A stretch of DNA of 12,166 nt from Planctomycetaceae bacterium (GTDB taxonomy: Bacteria > Planctomycetota > Planctomycetia > Pirellulales > UBA1268), in NCBI GenBank assembly GCA_018694455.1, contig JABHNP010000131.1, forward strand, positions 1-12,166, read 5' to 3'. The notes beneath the pieces are model-generated. The model had not been told where the DNA came from, did no database searches, and worked only from the letters and a program-made list of their open reading frames with translations. This document shows, one piece after another, positions 6,289-12,166 of this stretch (positions are counted from its first letter, which is position 1; every line of letters starts with the position of its first letter). The translations under genes were made by a program, and so were the position numbers.

Positions 6289-7911
6289 ATGTTTTTTACA
6301 ATGTCCTGTCCACATTGCGACAAGAGTCTTAAGGTGCGCGATGAACTTGTTGGCAGCTCGGCACGCTGTCCGCATTGTCGTGGTTCAATCACTGTCAAGC
6401 GGCCGGAAGTAGCAGCGGGGTCCTCTAGCTCAGGCCAATCATCCAGCGGCGCTAACACTAAGCAATCTGCAGAGTCTATTGAGCGTGCACGGGTACTCTC
6501 GGTCACAGCAAATACAAATGTAAATGTAGGTCTTTATATTTTGTTTGGACTTGCCACGACCGTAGTTTTTTATCTTCTGCTGCTACCATTTGCTGGTCCA
6601 AAAGATGATCGCTCATATCTTGGCCGTCTTTTTATGGGTGGTGAGGGTGCGACCTTTGCAACGGGGCTATGGGTTCCCTATACAGAAGTTTTTCTATTTT
6701 GTTGGGCAGCAAGCATGCTGGTCGCGAAATTTTTCAAGATTCGGCGGCAGCAGCGGGCAATGCTTTTTGATGTCTTGCCGAGTGATATTGGTGAGAAGAT
6801 TACTAGTCGAAATCTTGACAAGTTTCTTGAATATATCAGCGAACTCCCCAAAGCTGCCGTTGGTAGTTTTCTTGTCACACGGTGTGTTCGAGGCCTCGAA
6901 CACTTCCGTGTTCGAAAGAGTGCAGCTGATACGGCCACAATGCTATCGAGTCAGTCGGACCTTGATGCCAGTAGTGTTGACTCAAGTTACACAATGTTCC
7001 ATGTGTTCATTTGGGCTATTCCAATTTTAGGATTTCTTGGAACTGTTATCGGTGTGAGTTCAGCAGTGGGCGGATTCACTGATACGCTGAGTAGTTCGAG
7101 TGACATGGAGTCACTGAAGGTTGGTCTGAAAAGTATTACAGGGGGTCTTGGTACGTCATTTGATACCACTTTGGTTGCCCTCGCTATGGCAATGATTCTT
7201 ACATTTCCAGTCAGTGCTCTGCAGAAGCTGGAGGGTGATGTCATCGGTGAAGTTGATGAATACACCAATGAATATCTTTTACGTCGACTCGAAGACGGTC
7301 GAAATACCGAAGAGCATCGTATTCCCTCGGCGAGTCGTAATGACATGCAAGATGTTGTACAAGCAGCACTTAAAGTGCATCGGGCAGAACTTGAGGGATG
7401 GATTGGGCAACTCAAGACTCTTGGGAAGGGCGTCGCAGCGGATCTCTTTGATTCGTGGAAGAAAATCGATGATAAGCAGACAGAGCGTATATCTCAGACA
7501 GAACAGTCACTTACGAGTTTTGTAGGGAAACTCGATGGTATGGGCGAGAAACTTGCGGCAAAAGTCGAAGAGGGTTGGAGTAATGCCCATGATCGGCTGT
7601 ATGAAAAAAATGCGGGACAGGTTGAGCAATTAGGCAAAATGGTTGAGTCGACACGAGATGAGATCGCCGCAATGGCATCTACTGCACAGGACGCGAAAGG
7701 GCAATCCACAGACCTTATGTCACAGGCTGCAAGTAGCGTGCAGGAGTACACTCAATCGTTGCAAAAAAGTTTGACAGAACTTGCCGAGACAATGGAACGA
7801 CTCAACGGACAAACCATTACTGTTGAAATGAAACAACGCGGTTGGTTTGGTTTCGGTGGTGGAAAGAAAAAGAAGCCTGAAGAAAATAGTAAAATCAAAT
7901 ACAGAACCTAG
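6289..7911 (+). CDS. Zinc-ribbon MotA/TolQ/ExbB-type proton channel protein with long C-terminal tail
   Basis: This encodes 540 residues. A zinc ribbon opens the protein (C7, C10, C27, C30 in two CPHC knuckles), followed by a Ser-rich linker. Four hydrophobic segments follow at about 79-102, 126-148, 235-262 and 284-311. The third (PILGFLGTVIGVSSAVGGF) and fourth (GGLGTSFDTTLVALAMAM) carry the channel-family signature, including the paired threonines T293/T294 of the ion path. Four helices with a cytoplasmic N-terminus match the MotA-like layout. Residues 312-540 form a long, polar, probably coiled-coil cytoplasmic tail ending in a lysine-rich stretch (GGGKKKKPEE). ExbB and TolQ are about 230-245 residues and lack such a tail. 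It is first in a four-gene cluster with two ExbD-like partners, so it should be the A subunit of an ion-driven stator in the inner membrane. ATG 6301 is an alternative start, four residues shorter. Confidence 0.88.
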   Translation: MFFTMSCPHCDKSLKVRDELVGSSARCPHCRGSITVKRPEVAAGSSSSGQSSSGANTKQSAESIERARVLSVTANTNVNVGLYILFGLATTVVFYLLLLPFAGPKDDRSYLGRLFMGGEGATFATGLWVPYTEVFLFCWAASMLVAKFFKIRRQQRAMLFDVLPSDIGEKITSRNLDKFLEYISELPKAAVGSFLVTRCVRGLEHFRVRKSAADTATMLSSQSDLDASSVDSSYTMFHVFIWAIPILGFLGTVIGVSSAVGGFTDTLSSSSDMESLKVGLKSITGGLGTSFDTTLVALAMAMILTFPVSALQKLEGDVIGEVDEYTNEYLLRRLEDGRNTEEHRIPSASRNDMQDVVQAALKVHRAELEGWIGQLKTLGKGVAADLFDSWKKIDDKQTERISQTEQSLTSFVGKLDGMGEKLAAKVEEGWSNAHDRLYEKNAGQVEQLGKMVESTRDEIAAMASTAQDAKGQSTDLMSQAASSVQEYTQSLQKSLTELAETMERLNGQTITVEMKQRGWFGFGGGKKKKPEENSKIKYRT

Positions 7912-7984
7912 ATTGCTATTTACTTGTGTCTGCTCATGTTTTTGTACAAAGTGACAGGCTGTGTAATCACTTGGAATTAATGTC

Positions 7985-8881
7985 ATGGCCCGAAGGCAAA
8001 AAAAGAAACAGGAAGTTTCACTTTTCCCGTTTCTCGACATCCTGGCATGCGTTATTGGAAATTTGATTCTGATAATCACGGCTGTTGTGCTTGAATCTGT
8101 TGACAGCGACAAAATAGCCGAACAATTTGCTAATGAAGCCGTTCAGCAACAAACAGAGCAAAATCTACAGGCCATCCGTGATCTTGAGGAAAGCCTCAAA
8201 AAGCTGAAGCAAGATAGTATCTCGAGTGACACTCGCGTTCAAAAGGCGCAGCAGCAATTAGCTGAAGCTGAGCGGGCGCAGCGTGAGGCCCGGGGCCGGC
8301 TGCTCGATGTCCCACCACCTCCACCCCCGCCAGACGATGAAGATACGGCAGAACTCAAGAAGCGAGAACTTGAGATTCAGGAAATTATTGCTGAGATGAA
8401 ACGGATTGAGGCAAAAATTGCAGACAAAAAGAAAAAGCCAGATCAGACAATTTCAGTATTGTATGAGAACAAAGGACGCGGTGGTGTTCGTCGTCCTTTT
8501 TTTGTGGAAATAACAAAAAATGATTTGGTGTTACTTCCTAATGCACTTGATTACAAAAATCTTTTTGATTCAGAGTTGCCGATTAAGATACCAGTTGCAA
8601 AAGCGGCGAGTGATAAATCGTTTACGAAACTACTGGATTATGTGCTTACTCATTTAGGTAAGACCGGACTTCTTCGAAGAAGACGAGATACGATTATCAC
8701 ATTCCTTGTTCGGCCTGAGGGTGTGAATACATACCGAACCGTGAAGCAAATTGTTGATCAATATGAAAAGAAAAATGAGAATCGACTTGTTGTTGGTATG
8801 CTGCCAAATGGTGCTCCGGTGCTGGATGCATTGAGTGGCAAGGCTCCGCTGCCAGGTGAGGGTAAAATTTTACTTGACTGA
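7985..8881 (+). CDS. ExbD/TolR-like single-pass protein with coiled coil and polyproline hinge (B subunit 1)
   Basis: This encodes 298 residues. The order is a basic N-terminus (MARRQKKKQ), one membrane helix at about 14-36 (FPFLDILACVIGNLILIIT) with an aspartate, D18, at its cytoplasmic edge, a coiled coil at 41-106, seven prolines in a row (110-116), a second charged helix to 150, and a globular domain at 155-298. D18 matches the ion-binding aspartate of ExbD, TolR and MotB. The positive-inside rule puts the C-terminus in the periplasm. The globular part (VEITKNDLVLLPN, then ITFLVRPEGVNTYRTVKQIVDQY) resembles the ExbD/TolR periplasmic fold, not an OmpA-like peptidoglycan-binding domain. It begins 73 bases after the channel gene with only a weak GGA ribosome site. 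The helix and globular motif are shared with the next gene, so the two are paralogues. The ExbD assignment is by motif and context, not an aligned search. Confidence 0.75.
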   Translation: MARRQKKKQEVSLFPFLDILACVIGNLILIITAVVLESVDSDKIAEQFANEAVQQQTEQNLQAIRDLEESLKKLKQDSISSDTRVQKAQQQLAEAERAQREARGRLLDVPPPPPPPDDEDTAELKKRELEIQEIIAEMKRIEAKIADKKKKPDQTISVLYENKGRGGVRRPFFVEITKNDLVLLPNALDYKNLFDSELPIKIPVAKAASDKSFTKLLDYVLTHLGKTGLLRRRRDTIITFLVRPEGVNTYRTVKQIVDQYEKKNENRLVVGMLPNGAPVLDALSGKAPLPGEGKILLD

Positions 8882-8931
8882 CGTGTATAATTTATTGATG
8901 TAGGTTCAGTATTGTAAGGAAGGGAAATTCA

Positions 8932-10071
8932 ATGGCTCGACGTAGAAGGCAAACGTCAGCAACGGGTGCGAACATGGACTCTTTGCTTGATGCCCTCACG
9001 AATGTTGTTGGCATTCTTGTTATTGTTCTTGTAGCTGTGCAACTTTCCAGCCAAGAAGCAGCTCGGCGCATGGAAGAGATGATCGCTCAGATTGATCCTG
9101 CGGAGCAGGAGCGAATAAAGCAAGCCGCAGAAGACTCAGCGTCAAAGCTCGAAGAAATGAAGCTCGCGCTTAAGTCAGAATCAGAAAAAGACAAAATTGA
9201 TCCTGAAAAATTGCTGGCATCACTCCAAGATGATATTGCCAAGGCTGAAGTCAAAGCGAAGAAGGATTTGCTTGCTGCTGAGGCAGCAGAGAAAGAGGCT
9301 GAAGAAAAAAAACTTTCAGCTGAAAAGCTTCGGAGGAGCTTGATGATACAGCTAGCGAAGCTAGAGGAAAAAGAGAAAGAATTCACGGTCGCAAAAACAG
9401 ATTTATTGGCGAAGTTGGACAATATGCCAAAGTTAAATGCACCACCACCCAAAGAGGTGCGGCCACCAACACCAAAAGACATTCCACGAAATAAAGATGG
9501 GAATGCCTTACTTCAAGAGAGAAAGGTTCTCGTTAGCAACGGAAAAGTAATACCATTTGTAGATCCTGGTAAGCAAATGGAAACAGCGATTAAAAACCGG
9601 CTGAAAATGATTATCGAAAAAAATGAGATCACAGTCGGTGAAGGTAACTATATTCCTGATTCAAAGCAGGCGGATAAATTAGTTGCCGAGTTCAATGAAG
9701 ATCCAGCAAAAAATAAATATTTTGATCTTAAGCTAGTTCGTAATGGTAATACGATCAACCTTGAGATTATTCCAACAGATGAATGTGGTGAGGAGCCTGA
9801 AAAAGCCGTACGAGGTATTTTTGGAACTGTACTTCGCAATATGCAAGGGAAATGGTATCTCAGATATTTGGTTGAGCCAGATTCGTTTGAAACATATATG
9901 GCGATGCGAAAAGTGACAGACAGTGGTGGCTTTTATGCAGGCTGGACCATAATCGATCCAGGTAGTTACTTGCATCGACAGTTCAGTGGTTACAGGATTG
10001 GGGTGAAACCCCCACCACGTCCCCCAAGAGATCCTGGGAAACCAGGTCCTGTTAAGGGAGTGTTGGATTGA
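8932..10071 (+). CDS. ExbD/TolR-like single-pass protein with long coiled coil (B subunit 2)
   Basis: This encodes 379 residues, with a strong ribosome site (AAGGAAGGG, 8916-8924) seven bases before the ATG. The start MARRRRQ parallels the upstream gene. The membrane helix (SLLDALTNVVGILVIVLVAV, about 17-36) aligns without gaps to that of the previous protein, with D20 opposite its D18. A long Glu/Lys/Ala-rich coiled coil covers about 41-163, then a proline-rich hinge (NAPPPKEVRPPTPKDIP, 169-185). The periplasmic domain runs from about 195 to 358 and includes WYLRYLVEPDSFETYMAMRK (308-327), matching the LVRPEGVNTY segment of its neighbour. A Pro/Arg/Gly-rich tail closes it. Both paralogues end in hydrophobic-Leu-Asp (ILLD, GVLD). 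It is likely the second, non-identical B subunit of the same complex. No OmpA-like motif is visible. Confidence 0.75.
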   Translation: MARRRRQTSATGANMDSLLDALTNVVGILVIVLVAVQLSSQEAARRMEEMIAQIDPAEQERIKQAAEDSASKLEEMKLALKSESEKDKIDPEKLLASLQDDIAKAEVKAKKDLLAAEAAEKEAEEKKLSAEKLRRSLMIQLAKLEEKEKEFTVAKTDLLAKLDNMPKLNAPPPKEVRPPTPKDIPRNKDGNALLQERKVLVSNGKVIPFVDPGKQMETAIKNRLKMIIEKNEITVGEGNYIPDSKQADKLVAEFNEDPAKNKYFDLKLVRNGNTINLEIIPTDECGEEPEKAVRGIFGTVLRNMQGKWYLRYLVEPDSFETYMAMRKVTDSGGFYAGWTIIDPGSYLHRQFSGYRIGVKPPPRPPRDPGKPGPVKGVLD

Positions 10072-10105
10072 AAAGGATCTGCCTTCTTTCATCAACCCGT
10101 AGTGT

Positions 10106-11263
10106 GTGAAATCTTCTGGAACGAAATCTTTCGTGAACATCCGTTTCGTCATCACGATTTTGCTTGGTCTAATTGTTCTTGGTTGTGAAAATCAAAGCAA
10201 CACTCCGCTGTCTGGACGAGTACAGGGAATGTCGATGGCACCTGGGTTTCAAGATGGTGATGTTATTTCTTGGCAGCGAGGCGAAGAAAATAGTTTTTCA
10301 CGATATGCACCTGTAGTGTGTCAGTTTAAAGAAGAACTCATCATCAAACGTGTTATAGGGCTTCCCGAAGAGTCTGTTCGAATCACGGATGGTGAACTTT
10401 TTATCAACGGTGAAATTATCCGGAAAAGTCCACAACTTTTAAAGCAGTTCGGCCTCATGATAGATGATCAGGCAGACTCGTGGAGAGATTCAACACATTC
10501 ATGGATACGAACAAATAATCGATGGTCATGCAACCATATAAGTTCTAAGCATACCTCGTGGTTAAAATTCTCTCCAGAATCCTCACGTGGTGTGCTGCAT
10601 AATGAAGACGGCTTGCGAGTTTATGACGATGTTTCGTGGCTTACGGAAGAAACCCGGCTCCTCAATAGTGTGCAAGATATCGGAATATCTGTAGTGTTAG
10701 ATATTCAGCTGCAGGAAGGAAATGATCTTGAGATTTTTGTGAAAAACAACAAACACGTAGCGCGAGTTGTTGTGAGAAGGCAAGGGCAACTCGCAGTCAT
10801 TGCAGGAAGGCTTGATGGTCAATTTGTCGTTGCAGCTTGGCCAATACTTCGAGGAAGTGAGGCGGGAAAAATTTATGACGACCAAAATAAATATGTACGT
10901 TCCGAGTTGCCAAAAGTCTGGTCTGCTAGGTTGAACGTACCAAATAAAAAAACCTTGGCACACAAGACACCCGCACTTGCTGTTGGTATAAAAATTCTTA
11001 GGGGTCAGGGTAAATTAATCTCAAATGAGCCATGCATGGTCAAAGCAGAGAGCGTATTTGTATGGCGGGATATTTACTGGTTATCAACACCAAACAAAAC
11101 AGAATGGAATGTTCCCGAAAATCATATTTTTATATTAGGCGACTGCCCGGCAGCGAGTAGAGATAGTCGGCAATGGGGCTCTGTTCCTTTTGGTGCAATT
11201 CAAGGAACGGTGTTGCGGGACCCGTTTTTCCAGAAGTTCCCTGCATGGTTGAGTCACAATTGA
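10106..11263 (+). CDS. Signal peptidase I-like (S26) protein with lipoprotein-type N-terminus and large insert
   Basis: This encodes 385 residues from GTG 10106; GTG 10133 is an equally plausible start (MNIRFVITILLGL...), with GGAA about eleven bases upstream. The N-terminal hydrophobic run ends in VLGC, a lipobox-like site with Cys27, which suggests a lipid anchor instead of the usual membrane helices. All S26 boxes are present: GMSMAPGFQDGD with the catalytic serine S43, IIKRVIGLPEESVRI with the general-base lysine K81, and GDCPAASRDSRQWGSVPFG (345-363) as the box E equivalent of GDN-x-SxDSRxWG. About 260 residues separate K81 from box E, much more than in Bacillus enzymes. The insert (about 115-335) is Trp-rich and beta-like. 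The enzyme should act outside the inner membrane. It follows B subunit 2 by 34 bases, so cotranscription is likely. Whether it is a general signal peptidase or a dedicated protease is unknown. Confidence 0.85.
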   Translation: MKSSGTKSFVNIRFVITILLGLIVLGCENQSNTPLSGRVQGMSMAPGFQDGDVISWQRGEENSFSRYAPVVCQFKEELIIKRVIGLPEESVRITDGELFINGEIIRKSPQLLKQFGLMIDDQADSWRDSTHSWIRTNNRWSCNHISSKHTSWLKFSPESSRGVLHNEDGLRVYDDVSWLTEETRLLNSVQDIGISVVLDIQLQEGNDLEIFVKNNKHVARVVVRRQGQLAVIAGRLDGQFVVAAWPILRGSEAGKIYDDQNKYVRSELPKVWSARLNVPNKKTLAHKTPALAVGIKILRGQGKLISNEPCMVKAESVFVWRDIYWLSTPNKTEWNVPENHIFILGDCPAASRDSRQWGSVPFGAIQGTVLRDPFFQKFPAWLSHN

Positions 11264-11275
11264 ATTGTTAGTGTG

Positions 11276-11293
11276 AAAAGAGTCCTCTTTTTT
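11276..11293 (+). terminator. Probable intrinsic terminator of the channel cluster
   Basis: AAAAGAG (11276-11282) and CTCTTTT (11285-11291) form a short stem with a very small loop, or six pairs with a four-base loop, followed by more T. It starts 13 bases after the peptidase stop. An alternative hairpin GTCCT (11282-11286)/AGGAC (11296-11300) overlaps it. The stem is AT-rich, so strength is doubtful. Its place between convergent genes supports a shared terminator. Confidence 0.45.
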
Positions 11294-11304
11294 ACAGGAC
11301 ACCA

Positions 11305-12166
11305 TTAGCTTTTTGTGGGACACAATCGATTCGCTTCGTGCAGTACGCATGCTGATTCAGACTGCTGGATAAGACGGTTAATTGCATCTGGAGTTTCTGC
11401 GTGTCCAATGTCGAGGTCTTCAACAAAGTTTTGATCAAGTTGTGATAGAAGAACTAGGCGTCGATCCCCGAGGGCCTTTGCAAAAAGGGAAGTGTGAAGT
11501 GCATCAAGGAGTAATGCAGTCTCTTCGGAATCCGATGCTTCACGAAGAAGCATCGGCAGGTCGACGCCGTGTCGCCAGCGAGTAAAAATAATTCCGGGCT
11601 CTTCACTCATGTTACAAGCTATACATATTGTGCCATCGTGTGTTGTGACACGAGCCGCCGCCGCAATAGCTCGTGTAAGTTCAACAAATCTACAAGGCCG
11701 ATCTGGGATTCCTGCAATTGCAAGTGGTGATCGAGTAGGAATGGTCGGTCGCCATTCTTTTGCCTGTAATCTTGATTGCGTAATAGATGCAGCTGGAAAA
11801 CCAAACGCTGCTCCAGCTAATGTTTGGTGGTTTCCGCATACAAGGCGTAATGATGCAAGGATGCCGAGCTGTGCTGTAATCTGTTCGGACTCATCTCTCC
11901 AATGATGAAGAGCTAGTTGTCGCTTCTTCAGCAATGCTTTTATAAATTTTTGGCAGTGATTCTGTCGTGCAAAACTCGGCCATAGTTCACCCTCGGGAGA
12001 TCGTCCGCGCAGGCTAGCGTCGTAGCCGAAACTCCCAATGGACAAGACAACATCAGCATCTACAAGCGCACGGGCTAAATGGAGTGGTTCACCAGTTTCA
12101 TCAGCGGATAGATACGCGGTATCACTATCATTTAGCCGATTAAAAAGTGTTGTAGATATATTTTGG
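11305..12166 (-). CDS. LarA-like (DUF2088, lactate racemase domain) protein, C-terminal part (5' end outside window)
   Basis: The frame is open to the window edge: reading on the minus strand from 12165 gives QNISTTLFNRLNDSD, then ALVDADVVLSIGSFGYDASLRG, so the TTG at 12045 is internal. About 287 codons plus stop are present. The ADVVLSIG segment belongs to the end of the N-terminal DUF2088 domain. The later part matches the LarA C-terminal domain pattern: LAIAGIPDRPCRFVELTRAIAAAARV (like the GGYPLDINLYQAQKAL region), DGTICIACNMSEEPG (like the GGTIIL-EC-EG region), RLVLLSQLDQNFVEDLDIGHAETPDAI and the closing VLHEANRLCP. Family members include nickel-pincer lactate racemase and 2-hydroxyacid racemases/epimerases. 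The metal-cofactor histidines and lysine lie mostly upstream of the window, so activity cannot be judged. The gene converges on the peptidase gene. Confidence 0.72.
   Translation of the reverse strand, partial: QNISTTLFNRLNDSDTAYLSADETGEPLHLARALVDADVVLSIGSFGYDASLRGRSPEGELWPSFARQNHCQKFIKALLKKRQLALHHWRDESEQITAQLGILASLRLVCGNHQTLAGAAFGFPAASITQSRLQAKEWRPTIPTRSPLAIAGIPDRPCRFVELTRAIAAAARVTTHDGTICIACNMSEEPGIIFTRWRHGVDLPMLLREASDSEETALLLDALHTSLFAKALGDRRLVLLSQLDQNFVEDLDIGHAETPDAINRLIQQSESACVLHEANRLCPTKS

Noticed and set aside
8886..8891. A perfect TATAAT suggesting a promoter before B subunit 2
   Set aside because: No acceptable -35 lies 16-18 bases upstream; the TTGACT at 8874 is only six bases away, and such AT-rich hexamers are expected by chance.
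9087..9482. Minus-strand 131-residue Ser/Phe/Ala-rich open frame
   Set aside because: It is the antisense of the Glu/Lys/Ala-rich coiled coil of B subunit 2; skewed codons there remove stops on the other strand.
10106..10160. Peptidase N-terminus as an ordinary membrane anchor
   Set aside because: Not excluded, but the short basic start, single hydrophobic run and VLGC followed by a polar mature region fit a lipoprotein signal better.
6289..11263. A complete Zorya anti-phage system (ZorA, ZorB plus effectors)
   Set aside because: The B-type proteins show no OmpA-like domain, there are two of them, and no ZorC, ZorD or ZorE nuclease/helicase-type gene is present; the neighbours are metabolic and envelope genes.

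Overview
The window looks like chromosomal DNA from a planctomycete or close relative. GC is moderate (mid-40s percent by eye, not computed). The evidence is the protein repertoire: a large alpha-2-macroglobulin, a secreted concanavalin-like protein with a lysine-rich tail, a TIM-barrel isomerase next to a Gfo/Idh/MocA oxidoreductase, a zinc-ribbon protein fused to a MotA/TolQ/ExbB channel, and a LarA-like DUF2088 protein. I see no tRNA, rRNA, CRISPR array, transposase or other mobile element. The species is not identifiable from this sequence alone.

Layout. (1) 1-1782, + strand: 3' part of an alpha-2-macroglobulin gene cut by the window edge; its thioester motif is lost. (2) 1923-2684, +: secreted LamG/DUF1080-like protein, converging with (3) 2686-3393, -: HAD-family sugar-phosphatase/phosphoglucomutase-like enzyme; one base separates the two stop codons. 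(4) 3394-3911: divergent intergenic region with a hairpin joined to a 14-bp perfect palindrome, then two very small ORFs chained by an ATGA overlap and a TAA-ATG junction to the next gene. (5) 3912-4943 and 4984-6123, +: TIM-barrel sugar isomerase/epimerase-like protein and Gfo/Idh/MocA oxidoreductase, a two-gene sugar-metabolism operon. (6) 6289-11263, +: a four-gene cluster: a zinc-ribbon MotA/TolQ/ExbB-type channel with a long cytoplasmic tail, two different but related ExbD/TolR-like single-pass proteins with coiled coils and proline hinges, and a signal-peptidase-I-like protein with a lipoprotein-type N-terminus. A terminator-like hairpin follows. (7) 11305 to window end, -: 3' part of a LarA-like (DUF2088) gene, convergent with the cluster.

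The most interesting unit is region 6. One channel-type A subunit is encoded with two non-identical B subunits. This resembles an ion-driven stator or motor (as in TolQR, ExbBD, MotAB, and especially Myxococcus AglR with AglQ and AglS), but the periplasmic parts are not OmpA-like. A lipid-anchored S26-type peptidase encoded alongside is unexpected. What the complex drives cannot be read from the sequence. The sugar genes may work with the secreted concanavalin-like protein in breaking down an extracellular glycoside, but that link is inference.
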